Both the position numbers and the translations under genes were made by a program. Below the pieces are notes generated by a model. It saw only the letters and a list, made by a program, of their open reading frames with translations, ran no database searches and was not told the DNA's origin. A stretch of DNA of 64,000 nt. It comes from Carya illinoinensis (taxonomy: Eukaryota; Streptophyta; Magnoliopsida; Fagales; Juglandaceae). Shown in pieces: positions 10,588 to 22,740 of the stretch. The stretch covers positions 3,534,001 through 3,598,000 of the forward strand of contig NC_056765.1 of assembly GCF_018687715.1 (NCBI RefSeq). Direction: 5' to 3'. Numbering within the stretch: position 1 is the stretch's first letter; the number at the start of each line of letters is the position of its first letter.

Positions 10588-12730
10588 AAAATGATGTTCG
10601 AAGATCAAATTAATGGAAAATAAAACTTCTAGGAAATCGATTTCACCTAATTTCTCACTATACTTTATTCATCTAACTAATTGAATTTAATTCTTTTTGT
10701 TTATTAACAAATCTCTAATTCATCCAAAAGCCTCTTTCTCTTTCGATAGTCAATTGAAATTATTCTTGTTCATCATTTTACACAAGAGTATGCAAATTAT
10801 TAAAACAAGAAAGTAATAAGACTAATGATTTAAATACTACATAGGTTCATATAAGTCTTTCAATTTCTATATTTACCTATGTTGAAATATTCAATATCTA
10901 TCCTATAATTCCCTCTTTCGATAGCAAATCATAAGATTAAAATCATCTAATTAATGACCAGTTAATTAGAAGTAATAAACTCAGAATAAATTAGATAAAA
11001 AAAAGAAAAAATTGCTTTAAACTAATATAAAAAATCAAGTATAGTTCGGAACTAAATTACGTCATTTTTTTACTATAAATAAAATTTAGATTATGCTAAA
11101 GATTAAATTCAACATAAACCAATTTATCATAATTTTTTTTAGAATAATAAAAAGAAAATTCACACTAAAAAATGCTCGTATTGCAGTCTACAATCTCCTC
11201 CTTCGAGCCGTAGCTTCCTCCGGAAAAAAAAATTTCAGAACTCTTCTCCGTGCGTGCGTCCTCCAAGAGCCAATCCGAAAAAAAAAAAAAATTATTTTCC
11301 AAATACTGCCGTCCGTTTGTTGCGTCCTCCCAGCTTCTGCATTTTTTTTTTCTAAGCTTCCAGCTGTTTATTTCTAGAAAAATAGTATTTGTAGTCGTAG
11401 TTGTGTAAATAATATGTAGTCATTTTAAAAAAAATGAATTAATATAGAATTTACATAAAAAAAGACTAACTTTTTAATCATAGACTCTACTCTTTTACAA
11501 AATAATTATATAATATTTATATTTTCACGATTGTATATAATATTACTCTTATTTCTATCCAAGTCAAATTGTCAAAGACAATAACTCTCCGTATTTTGTG
11601 CCCCAAGAAAACCATTTCTCCATCTTTCACCCATTGACCAAGTTACAACCAATAGACTTTTAATTTGGAAGTAATAATTACGATGGGTCTAACGTTAGAT
11701 TCATAGATAGGTAGAAATCTAAGCCTCCCTCATCCTTTTCTCTTTTTGAATTTGATACTTTCTTTTATTTTTTTTTTAACCCTTTCTCAAGTGGTGGTAG
11801 ACGCCAATAATATATATAAATAAAAAAATATAATTATATACTAATTTATGTATTAATATGATATAATTGATTAAAAAATATATTTTATTAAAAACAGTAT
11901 TAATTTAAATTTTAAGTATGAATGAATCAGTATTGATACACAGATTAGTACATAACTGTGTTTGTATATAGCAAAACTCTATATAAATCATCTCTATATC
12001 TACTTCTCTTCTTTTTAAATTTACAAATCTTCTTCTATCTTTAACTTCTTCAAAAATTTAACTTAATTTTTATTTTCAAATAGCACTTATGATCAATTCT
12101 TATATTCAAATAAATCTTCATTTAAATCTAAGTTTTTAGATAATAAACTTCTAAAATTTAGATCTTTATTTTTCTTCAAATCTGAAATAAAATTTAAATA
12201 ACAACAATGAAGTCTAAAATTAACACAAATAAATAAAATTAAAATAAATTTTAAAGTTAAAGATGGTAAAATATATTAAATTATGCAAGTCATCACATTC
12301 ACAAAAGTTTTCTTATACAAAACTGATTAAATCGATGGTTTTTTATAGGAAATATGGCTTGAAATGATTGTTTGTATCTATGAGGTATTGAATATTGGAT
12401 CTTAAAGGGCGTGATACACAAGTTCAAGACCTTCACCACTTGGATCAACCACATGGGATTATAAGCATAATCTATGGCCTTCATCTTCCTTAATATTTAC
12501 TCATTCGATTAAAAATTGAAATCATTGTGAATATGTAAACGATTTTTCTGTTTTTTGACAACAATAAAATACAAAATTTAGCCTAAATTAATCTTTAAGA
12601 GAAGTATAGAAAAGGATTTATAATTAAATTTCAAAACGGAACCGCCACATGTTTGAGGGAATCCGTTACGTAATTTCACACCGTCACCACCCAAACTGCA
12701 ACATCGTTTCCCACTGCACAAATCCTAAAC
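10588..12730. other. AT-rich intergenic region
   Basis: No gene was recognised. It holds a MITE-like copy at about 11381..11551 and long A/T runs. A short, less AT-rich patch (about 11190..11380) contains repeated TCCTCC motifs. The frame at 11093..11377 is low-complexity and not like any protein I know. Confidence 0.5.
11381..11551. mobile_element. MITE, family with ATAATATTTACAATC-type ends (copy A)
   Basis: It shares its layout with copies near 56840, 58719, 61361 and 62540: an opening like ATAGTATTTGTAGTCGTA, a middle with ATGAATTAATATAGAATT and GACTCTACTCTTTTACAAAA, and an end CACGATTGTATATAATATTA. The end is the rough reverse complement of the start. Confidence 0.55.
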
Positions 12731-13013
12731 ATGGGTTCCGACGACAATGACTTCCCTCTGATTGACTCCACCTCTTCCTCCCACCCCCACCACCACGCTC
12801 ATACGCGCCAAACCCCAACCGACCAAACCTTCATCAACGACAGCAACATCAACCGCCACGACGACGACTACTACCCCCACCACTAAGCCCCCTTTGAAGA
12901 CGAAGATAAATCTAACTTGAATAAATCCGTACTAGGAGCCCTGACCCCCGCTAAACGAACCATGCCTTACTACCACAAGAACCTTAGATCTGATCCCGTT
13001 TTCAACAACAAGA

Positions 13014-13356
13014 TGTTGAAAGCCACCCAAGTGGCCTGCTGCACCGAACGCACATGCACCGTTCGGTGCTTTGTTTTTATTAGGCGCCTCCCATATTTTC
13101 AGCAGCAAATTGCTGCACCGAAACTGATCAGCAAATTTTTGAAGAGAACTTTTCCTATAAATAGGAGAGTTCTAATCTGCAGAGAATGCAGTGGGTGAAG
13201 AGAGAAAGAGGGACGTGAGAGAGAAATAGAATTTTGTAGAGTGTTTTGTAAATTTCGTACAAATTCTATAAAAAAGACTCCAGTGGACGTAAGCAATTTG
13301 TTGAACCACTTTAAAATTATTTTGTGTGATTTTTTGACAGGCTGGAGGCGCAATAA
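13014..13356 (+). repeat. 5' LTR of the TNT1-type copia element
   Basis: The LTR is about 343 bp with a TATA box and a perfect 10-bp inverted repeat GCACCGAACG/CGTTCGGTGC at 13041..13069. The inverted repeat is identical in the 3' LTR (18034..18062). The last bases (CAATAA) differ from the 3' LTR end (CAACACA). Confidence 0.9.
13156..13163 (+). promoter_or_regulatory. LTR TATA box
   Basis: TATAAATA lies in the U3/R region of the copia 5' LTR and is repeated in the 3' LTR. It is the likely Pol II core promoter of the element. Confidence 0.6.
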
Positions 13357-13357
13357 T

Positions 13358-13369
13358 TGGTATCAGAGC
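13358..13369 (+). other. Primer-binding site (initiator Met tRNA)
   Basis: TGGTATCAGAGC directly after the 5' LTR is the standard plant copia primer site, complementary to the 3' end of initiator methionine tRNA. Confidence 0.9.
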
Positions 13370-13871
13370 TCTAGTTCGAGTTGTCTGAAAATTCAAGTTA
13401 CTCAAAATCAATTTTTGACAACTCCAGGGTGTTCCTCACGTCGAGACGAATCCGTTGCCACAAACGAAATTGAAAACGGAGGTCGGAGGAGCCCACACGC
13501 GCCCTTAGAAGATTGGCGTGTGCATCTGCTGCAACTCATGCGCCCCACGAGCTCCAGAGGAAGAAGATGCATGACGGACATGCGCCCACGCGCCCTACAC
13601 TGCTTCAGCTCGTGATTGACACGCGCTCCCCACGCACACACAGCTACTGCAGCGCGTGTTGTCCACACGCCCCCAGACGCCCTACCCGGCGCGTACATCC
13701 CACGCGCCAGACAAATCAGAACCGTCCGTTTTCCAGATCCATTTTGGTGATCTAAGCCATCTGGAGTCCGATTTCAACGATCAAATAGTGCTTTCCAACT
13801 ATTTGGATCATTCCAGACTCATCCGTACGGTTAGAATTTTGAAATTTTGAGTGTAAAATTTCTAAATTCAA

Positions 13872-16800
13872 ATGGAAAGATCTGGAAGAGATAGGAGCTC
13901 TGAAAATGCCAGTAGCTCCGGGCGTCGATCCACTGTGTCAAATGACAAGTTTGAAGTTGAAAAATTTGATGGAACAAGCAACTTCGGCATGTGGCAATGT
14001 GAAGTCATGGACGTTTTGATCCAACAAGAGTTGGATATTGCGTTGGGAGGAAAACCAGATGATATGACTGATCAGGATTGGAAGAAACTTAATACTCAAG
14101 CTTGTAGTACAATCTGATTATGCCTTACCAAAGAATAAAAGTATTTTGTCATGAGAGAGACAAATGCTAGGGTACTTTGGCAGAAATTGAAGGATAAGTT
14201 CATGAAGAAGAGCATTGAGAATCGTTTGCACTTGAAGAAGAAGCTCTTCAGATTCCAATTTCGTGAATGTATTTCTATGTCTGAACATCTGAATAGTTAT
14301 AACCAAATTCTTGCTGATTTGTTAAACTTGGATGTTGAAATCGAAGATGAAGATAAAGCTTTACTTTTGTTAAATTCCTTGCCCGATACATATGAGCATT
14401 TAATTACTACTCTACTATATGGGAAGGAAAGTATTAGTTTTGACGATGTATCTAGTTCTTTAATTAGCAATGAGTATCGTAGAAAAGATAAGCAGGTACA
14501 ACAAGATACATCAAGTGAAGCTCTAACAGCAAGAGGGAGACCACAGTCAAGGTATCCCAGAAAGAAGAACGGTTTTCAATCGAAAACCCGAGCCACATCA
14601 CGTTGTTCATCAGTCGGCAGAAAACTTGCCAGAGATGAATGTTCCTTTTGTCGCAACAAATGACACTGGAAGAAGGATTTTCCCAAGTTGAAGGGACAAC
14701 AGCAGAATCAACCCTGTACAACCAATGTAGTGGACAGAGATGATGATTCAGATTTTTCCTTAATAAGTTCATCATCCATTTGTCATTCTGATGAATGGAC
14801 TATGGATTCCAGATGTACCTATCACATGTGTCCCAATCGAGACTGGTTTACTGACTTCACAAAGATCGAGGGTGGAGCAGTACTTATGGGCAATGACAGT
14901 GCCTATAAGACTCAGGGAATAGGTAGCATTCGGTTAAAGCTGCACGATGGCAGTGTCAAGACTCTGACAGAAGTTCGGTATGTTCCGGACGTGCGGAAGA
15001 ATCTCATCTCATTGGGATCTCTGGATTCAAAGGGATTCAGAATCGCCATTGAAGACGGAACTCTCAAAGTACTAATGGGAGTTCAGGTGGCAATGAAGGG
15101 CTTGGGGCGAGGAAACTTATACTTCTTGCAAGGAAGTACTGTTGATGGAAGAGTTTCCACAGGCTGTGAGAAGTTAGATGAGACTGATGCCGACACCACC
15201 AGTCTTTGTCATATGCGTATGGTACACGCAGGAGAAAAAACTTTGCACACACTGGTGAAGCAAGGCTTACTCAAAGGTGCCAAGACTGGTAAACTATCTT
15301 TCTGTGAGCACTGTGTATTGGAGAAGCAGAGACGGATCAAGTTTGGAACCGCAGTACACAATACATAGGGAATACTTGACTATGTGCACTCCGATGTTTT
15401 GGGACTTACTCAAAATGTATCTTTGGGAGGTAAGCATTGGTTTGTAACTTTTATTGATGATTATTCTCGTCGTGTGTGGGTGTATACGATGAAGAATAAA
15501 GATGAAGTGCTGAAAATCTTCCTTGATTGGAAGAAAATGGTTGAGACTCAGACCGGCAGAAAGATCAAGCGGCTCAGATCTGATAATGGAGGTGAGTACA
15601 CTTCAGACCCCTTCATGGAAGTATGTCGGAGAGAGGAAATTGTCAGACACTTCACAGTATGAGGTACACCACAGCAGAACGGTGTGGCAGAACGAATGAA
15701 TCTTACTTTATTAGAGAAAGTGCGATGTATGTAGCTGAATGCTAGACTCAGTAAGAAATTTTGGGCTGAAGCTGTGACATATGCCTGCCACCTCATCAAC
15801 CGATTACCTGCAGCTGCCAATGACGGAAAGACACCCAATGAAATGTGGAGAGGTAAACATGCTACTGATTATGACTTTTTACACATTTTCGGATGTCCTG
15901 TTTACTATCATGCTAAAGAAAGTAAGTTTGATCCTAGAGTCAAGAAAGCAAAATTCTTGGGCTTTAGTATTGGTGTAAAAGAGTATAGACTCTGGTGTAT
16001 AGAGTCCAAAAAGGTAATCATCAGTAGAGATGTTACATTCAACGAATCTGAGATGCTTAAGTCACATAAGCATAAAGATTCCAGTGAAGGCAGCAATGAT
16101 GGCGAAACATCAGATGATTCGTAGAATGTGGAGTTTATTACTTCAAAGAAGTTGGGAAAGCATGGACAAGATGAGACTAATAATCCAGTCACAGTACCTC
16201 CATGTCAACCCGAATCAATAGCAACCAACAGACCGAGACGAGAGAAACGCGTACCGACACGTTATGCAGACTATGTGACATATGCATTACCAGCTGAAGG
16301 GGGTGAGATCCCAACCACTTACAGAGAAGCCGTACAGTCCAGTGAACAAGTTGAATGGACAAAGGCGATGAATGAAGAGATGCAGTCTCTTCACCATAAG
16401 CAGACTTGGGAGCTTGTGCCGCTTCCAAAAGGAAAGAAGATAATTGGCTGTAAGTGGATCTTCAATCAGAAAGATGATCAAGCTGCTAAAAATGGAGTGC
16501 GATGTAAAGCTAGGTTAGTAGCCAAGGGCTACGCTCAAACATAGGGAATTGACTACAGTGAAGTATTCTCTCCTATTGTGAAGCATTCATCCATTCGAAT
16601 ATTGCTAACTTTGGTTGCATAATATGATCTTGAGTTAGCACAGCTTGATGTAAAGACAGCTTTTTTACATGGTGATCTGGAAAAGGAGATTTATCTGTCT
16701 CAACCAGAAGGATTCAAAGAAGCTGGTAAAGAAAATTGGGTATGCAGTCTGAAGAAGTCTCTCTATGGCTTGAAGCAGTCACCTCGGCAATGGTATAAGC

Positions 16801-17876
16801 AGTTTAACCGCTTTATGATGGATCTGAAATACACTCATTGCCAATACGATCATTGTGTATATTTCAGAAAACTTGAAGATGGATCTTTCATTTATTTGCT
16901 TTTATATGTAGATGATATGTTAATTTCATGTAAAAGCGAGGGGGAGATAGATCGCTTAAAAACTCAGTTAAGTAATGAGTTTGAAATGAAAGATCTGGGA
17001 GAAGCACGAAGAATACTGGGGATGGAGATCAGCAGAGATGGGGTGAAAGGTACAGTTCACCTTACTCAGAAGCAGTATCTGAAGAGAATACTGCAACGCT
17101 TCAACATCGACTCGAAGACGAAGCCAGTGAGTACTCCTATGGTCTCATATTTCAAGTTCAGTGCATTGCAGTCTCCTAAAACCGATGAAGAGCGGGACTA
17201 CATGAGGAATGTCCCATATGCAAGTGTTGTTGGAAGCTTAATGTATGCCATGGTGTGTACACGACCTGATATCTCCCAGGTCGTTAGCTTAGTTAGTCGC
17301 TATATGCATAATCCTGGAAAGGTTCATTGGCATGCGGCTAAGTGGATTCTACGGTATATTGTTGGTACCGTAGATGTTGGTTTGAAGTTTGAAAAGAGTG
17401 AAGATAGTCTAGTAACTGGATACGTTGACTCAGACTATGCAGGTGATCTTGACAAACGCCGATCAACAACTGGATATGTGTTCACTATGGCTGGAGGACC
17501 AGTTAGTTGGCGATCAACTCTGCAGTCGACACTTGCACTATCATCAACTGAGGCTGAATACATGGCTGTAATAGAAGCCGTGAAAGAAGCCATTTGGTTA
17601 CAGGGATTGGTAACAGATTTGGGCTTTGAGCAGCAAGAGGTTACCGTTTACTGTGATAGTCAAAGTGCAATCCATTTGGCCAAGAATCAGGTTTATCACT
17701 CTCGAACAAAACATATAGATGCCTGATTTCACTTTATACGTGAAATATTAGAAGAAGATGACATCAAACTTCAGAAGATTGGCACTGAAGATAATCTAGC
17801 AGATATGTTGACGAAAGTCGTCACAGGGATCAAGTTCCAACATTGTTTGGACTTGATCAGTATTGTACACTGCTGA
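13872..17876 (+). pseudogene. Copia gag-pol polyprotein with nine in-frame stops
   Basis: A single reading frame of 1335 codons (stop included) runs from ATG 13872 to TGA 17876 with no net frameshift. Gag (DKFEVEKFDGTSNFGMWQ) leads, then a zinc knuckle remnant (CSFCRNK, stop, HWKKDF, the second Cys mutated to Phe). Protease follows, with its DSG replaced by DSR, then integrase (FIDDYSRRVWVY, LRSDNGGEY), reverse transcriptase ([25 protein letters not shown]) and RNase H (YVDSDYAGDLDKRRSTTGY). Nine internal stops lie near 14115, 14661, 15366, 15660, 15730, 16122, 16542, 16620 and 17724. Most replace Arg CGA or Gln CAA/CAG, so they look like C-to-T changes. The family match is to TNT1-94-like elements. 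Confidence 0.93.
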
Positions 17877-18006
17877 GCACCGTCGGATGCATTGGAGCGT
17901 ATTCGATAACAGAAATCTCTCATGTCAAAGAAAGATGTGCATTCATTTGAAAAATGAATCAATTTGCAAGCAGCATGGTATGGCACACTTGGGTGGAGGG
18001 GGTGAT

Positions 18007-18350
18007 TGTTGAAAGCCATCCAAGTGGCCTGCTGCACCGAACGCACATGCACCGTTCGGTGCTTTGTTTTTATTAGGCGCCTCCCATATTTTCAGCAGCA
18101 AATTGCTGCACCAAAACTGATCAGCAAATTGTTGAAGAGAACTTCTCCTATAAATAGGAGAGTTCTGATCTGCAGAGAATGCAGTGGGTGAAGAGAAAAA
18201 GATGGACGTGAGAGAGAAATAGAATTTTGTAGAGTGTTTTGTAAATCTCCTACAAATTCTATAAAAGAGGCTCCAGTGGACGTAAGCAATTTGCTGAACC
18301 ACTTTAAAATTATTTTGTGTGATTTTTGGACAGGCCGGAGGCGCAACACA
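18007..18350 (+). repeat. 3' LTR of the TNT1-type copia element
   Basis: 344 bp, starting TGTTGAAAGCC after a G-rich purine tract and ending GCGCAACACA. It matches the 5' LTR except for about 14 substitutions and the last few bases. Confidence 0.93.
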
Positions 18351-18948
18351 CAAGAACGAATCTGAGTCCGAAAACGGATTGTACTAGGTCGACTACCAGA
18401 AGGACTAGGAGGAATGGGTGGACACAACGATCGCGTGTCTTCTCGACACTTTCACAGAGAAGTAAAACCAACTGAACTGAGGGAATCTCCGGGGAAGGGA
18501 CTGGGAGGAGGTGGCAGAGAACATAAGCGATCGACGCGGTGGGGAGAGGACGAACGTAACGTACGAGAGCGTTGAGCAGTGCAAGAACAAGATCGACAAT
18601 CTCAAGAAGAGGTACAAGGTGGAGCAGCAGAGGATCAGGGCTGCTGGCGGCATGGGTACGGGGAACAACCACTGGCCCTGGTTCAAGAAGATCGAGGCCA
18701 TCGCTGGTAACTCCTCGTTCGCCAAATCCAGTTCGGACGAGGATCGAGCCAGTTTGCCCACGCCTTGCCCATCTAAGAGGTATTACTATAACTGGTGCTG
18801 TTGTTTATCTGTGTTAATGTGCTGTGGTCTGATTGAATCAGTCCAGGATATAGTTTCGGGGTTCCATGTTGGATTGTAATTTTTGTGCTTGGATGAGGAA
18901 GCAATGTGAGTTATATAGAATAGTAGGCGAATTAAGGAAATGCATATG

Positions 18949-21900
18949 TGTAACAGCCCGCTAGAAATTCAATTGTGGAATTTTCATTGACTTTAGGAAC
19001 CTCGTGAAGACTCTATAAGCTTTCACGAATCCACTAATCGCATAAGTTTTAGCCTGTCAACATAGTTAGTGTTATCACTCACTATGATGCCAGAAATGCA
19101 ATTTTAATTATTTGAGATAGTTAGAAGTGTCAGAATACATTATAGTCTACACCACTAGGCTTAATTGAATATTTAGGATTTTTCAGTACTAAGTTTATTA
19201 CGTTTATTTTTGGAGTGAATAGTAACCTCGGTAAACAACTAAGCGCAGTGTTTTCAAAATCACAGTATGAAATGTCCAAATTAGGTTAGCGAAATTTTAT
19301 TTGGACACTTGGCAAGATCTTAACCACACATAATGAATAGTATTAGATACTTGACACAAAGAGAAAGCATTAGATGGAATTGTGAAGGAAATCAATGTGT
19401 GAGATCATGACACCTAAGCAAAATACACATTTGAAAAATATCTTAAGAATAGAGATTTAAAATACACATGGAAAGATTTTAGCCACCTTACTCTTCCAAG
19501 TCTACTCCACATTTGGAAAATATCTTAAACTGATTTTTGTAGATATTATTGGATAGAATATTTTGAGATAATCTTTTATAGATATTTTGGGTAGGAGAAA
19601 ACTACACTCAACTCTCAACTCCAGCCTTATCATCTTCCTTATCTCGTCCATAAGCATCTCCAGCCATCACCCATGAACTTATCTTCATTTACACGTTCCT
19701 TTAAAAGAATATCAAACACTTTCTCTCAGACAGTTTTTAGGAGTTCTTTTGCACGCTCATTTCGAAGCTTTTGTAAGTGTTTTATCATAAAATCTCCTTC
19801 ATATAAGTTGTTTCTTTTTTAGTCTAGTTTACATGGATATCTTATTTGCCCCATTTGAAAATCATTTGGTCAGTCAAATATTATATAAACTATAGAAAGG
19901 TCATTCTGGGAGATAAACTGGAGAATATGTTATAGTTTGGAGTTTTTGACCAAGCTAATGGATAGATATTGGTCCGAAATTTTTATGGAGTATTTTTAAC
20001 ATGTATATGTGACTATTGGTTGAGTATTTTTGCATGATTAAAGGTTTTGATGAAAAATTTTCTTAGATTTAGAAACTTAGAAACTGGAAGAAGAAAAACA
20101 GTTTCTGTTTTAAGAAAGTTTAAGTCTTTGGTGATCTAAACCTATTCCAATGACTTTGATAATTTTATTGGAGGATCCTAAGCATTTTATATACATGTTA
20201 TATTATTATTTTGAATATATTTGATGTTAGTTTCAAAGATATGAAATTTTATGTAAAGAGATATTCAAATAAGCCAAAGTGTGGATGTTCTTGGCTAAAT
20301 TTATGTTTTGGTTAATTTTTAACCATGTGATCTTGAATTAGAAGCTTATATATGTTTTAGGACATCTTTTTAAACCATGTGATGGTTTGGTTTAAGATCA
20401 CATATTTATAAGTCATAGATCAAAAGGTTGATCAAAACAAGTTGGAAACAAAAATCAATAGAAATAGCATATGAGAATTTCGGCTCTATGGAGTTTTAAT
20501 AGTTGTGATTAGTTTTAAATTTTTCTAAATTGATATATGAATTGAGGATAAAATTTACATGAGGCATGTAAATTTGGTGACTTTTGGAGTTAGTATGTAA
20601 AATCCTTAAGTTATGGGTAAAACGGTCATTTTCCTACATGCAGAGAGTAAAATAGAAATTTTACTCTTTAAGTTAGTATTTTCCATATTTCAATTTATTA
20701 GTAATTTAGTGCTAACTTTTAGAATCACTAATTACAGTTCCTCGTGATCGCGCTTAAGGTTTTATAAGAAACCCGGAGATCGAGGTAAGTTAGCTTTTAA
20801 CTTACTAGCAGTCTACTGTGTATGTGTGCTAAGTAAAGGAACTACAGTGTATGTATGTGTGTTATCATATATGTTATGCCATGCCAAATCATTACGTAAT
20901 TGTCTATTATACAGAATTTATTCTGTCATCAATTTTTATCTGTTACATAATATATTCTGTTATGTATTACTGTACATTACAAATACGTCATGCTAATTAT
21001 GTCATCTATTACATGTATGTCAAGTCATGTAATATTCACTGTTGCAAGTATGTCATGTTAAATATGTTGTCTATTATATGTTATGGCATGTTACGAAATG
21101 TTTCTATCTCAAGTTGGTCATGTATTTCAAGTTATGTTCAAGTCACGTTATGTTACGTCAGGGCTTCAGTCCTTTCGTATTCCAGTCACGTTTCATCTTG
21201 ATTACTTATGTATGGGGTCACAGCAATTGTGACGCATACACTACGTGAGACACAACAATTGTGACACGTAGAATACATGGGGTTACAACAACTGTGAAGT
21301 ATGTATTTAAACAGTTAAAGAATAAGTTTCCGTATAATACATGGGGCCACAACAACTGTGGAGTATGTATTTACACGTAGAATACATGGGGCTACAACAA
21401 CTGTGGAGTATGTATTTTTCATGTTAAGTCAAGCTTGTGTAAAATACATAAGGCCACAACAACTGTGGAGTATGTATTTTTCATGTTAAGTCAAATTTCA
21501 AAACAAGTTCATGATAGATAAGTCAAGTTTCAGATCAAGTTCATGTCAAGTCAAGTTCAGTTCATGTTTCAATTTAAGTTATGTCAATTATGTTATGTTG
21601 TATGCCAAGTTATGCTTTAATTACTTATGAATTTGATTATGCATTTATACTTTTACTATCATCCATGCATCATTAGCCTGTGTGGAAGTTTTTTTGTTAA
21701 CTTGCTGAAATTTGTAATCAAATCTCACTGTGGTAGTCCCAACTACCATTCTCCCCGAATGGTAGATCTTGTTACAGGATCTGAAGGAGAATCAGGAGCT
21801 GACCAACTAGACACAGTTGACTGAGCGACGATGCAACGTCAATGTTAATATAGTAGTTAACGTAAATTACTACTTGTACGATGGAGTTGCATCTCCAGTA

Positions 21901-22176
21901 CTTTTTGAATCATAATCATTTTGGACTAGTGTTATGATCTTAGTTGTTCAATGAGTCTTTATATATCAAGTATGTTTTAAGCATTTGGGATATTTTCAAT
22001 TTGGTGCATAGTATTGCTAAAGAAATAATTTATCCGCTGCGAATATTACATAATGTTAGATGCATGTTAAGAACATTGCATCTTATATGTCATGAACGGG
22101 GGCAGGTAACCTTGTGTTACATGTCTCGACGCTTCAAATGTCCGTCCAATCCCAAACGAAATTTGGGGGCGTCACA
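18949..22176 (+). mobile_element. Solo LTR, copy 2 (same family as 7299..10587), TSD ATATG
   Basis: Same ends as copy 1 (TGTAACAGCCCGCTAG, GGGGGCGTCACA), length 3228 bp, flanked by ATATG (18944..18948, 22177..22181). It lies in what was the intron after the trihelix exon. It keeps the hairpin array and the 3' inverted-repeat cluster. Relative to copy 1 it has different sequence around 19150..19490 and lacks about 350 bp near 20440. There is no internal region, so it is a solo LTR. Confidence 0.85.
21272..21480. repeat. Tandem hairpin array, 4 clear units, in solo LTR copy 2
   Basis: Units start at about 21272, 21336, 21380 and 21442 with the same paired blocks as copy 1. Two more degenerate units precede them (about 21205..21265). 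Unit number and spacers differ from copy 1, so the array has expanded or shrunk since the copies separated. Confidence 0.85.
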
Positions 22177-22740
22177 ATATGTCTATGGTTTATGCGTGGC
22201 ATTTGGAGAATCAATGCTTGATGGGGTTGTTTTAACGTTCAGGTTTCCGAGAGGAAGTTTGTGAGGTTAAAGCTAAAGAATTTAAAGTACGTAGCAAGTT
22301 TGGGAACTTTTCAATTCTGAAACAATTTTAGGGATATTTCATCCCGAATGTTTTCCTTAATGCAACGGCTGCTGTTCATTGCGATGATTGCAGGTCCTGG
22401 GTTTTCAATGGACGAAATTTCATAAATGAGCTTACTAACTTGGGAACAGATGGCTATTAATTCCCAAGTTAGTCAGTTCACAACTTAATATAAAAGACAA
22501 CACAATTGTCTGATCAAATGTCTGATTTCTTCATGGACAGATATATGCCTAGCAATACTTCATTGGTCAACAACATCAAATCCAAACCGATATCAAATCT
22601 AAAATGGCGTAGAGTAGTGTTTAAAATCAGTGGTACTGCACTAGCTGGGAACTAAACATCAAAATGTAAAGAATAAAAAGTAAGTGATTAAATGGGTGAG
22701 GTTCAAATGAAATATCAGTGTCGTGCACTCAAAGAACTCA

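Larger units (their letters stand above)
13014..18350 (+). mobile_element. Ty1/copia element (TNT1-type), full length, defective
   Basis: It is 5337 bp, bounded by LTRs 13014..13356 and 18007..18350 (TGTTGAAAGCC...CA ends) and a 5-bp duplication CAAGA (13009..13013, 18351..18355). A primer-binding site follows the first LTR and a purine tract (about 17990..18005) precedes the second. The LTRs differ by about 14 substitutions in some 340 bp (my count by eye), so the insertion is not fresh. The element lies in the first exon of the trihelix pseudogene in the same orientation. The gag-pol frame is closed by stop codons, so it is non-autonomous now. Confidence 0.95.

Noticed and set aside
11093..11377. 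94-aa frame in the intergenic region
   Set aside because: Lysine/phenylalanine runs from A/T homopolymers; no similarity and no splice context.
13408..13755. Overlapping frames on both strands in a GC-rich stretch
   Set aside because: This is the untranslated leader of the copia element; frames have odd Arg/His/Pro composition and no family.
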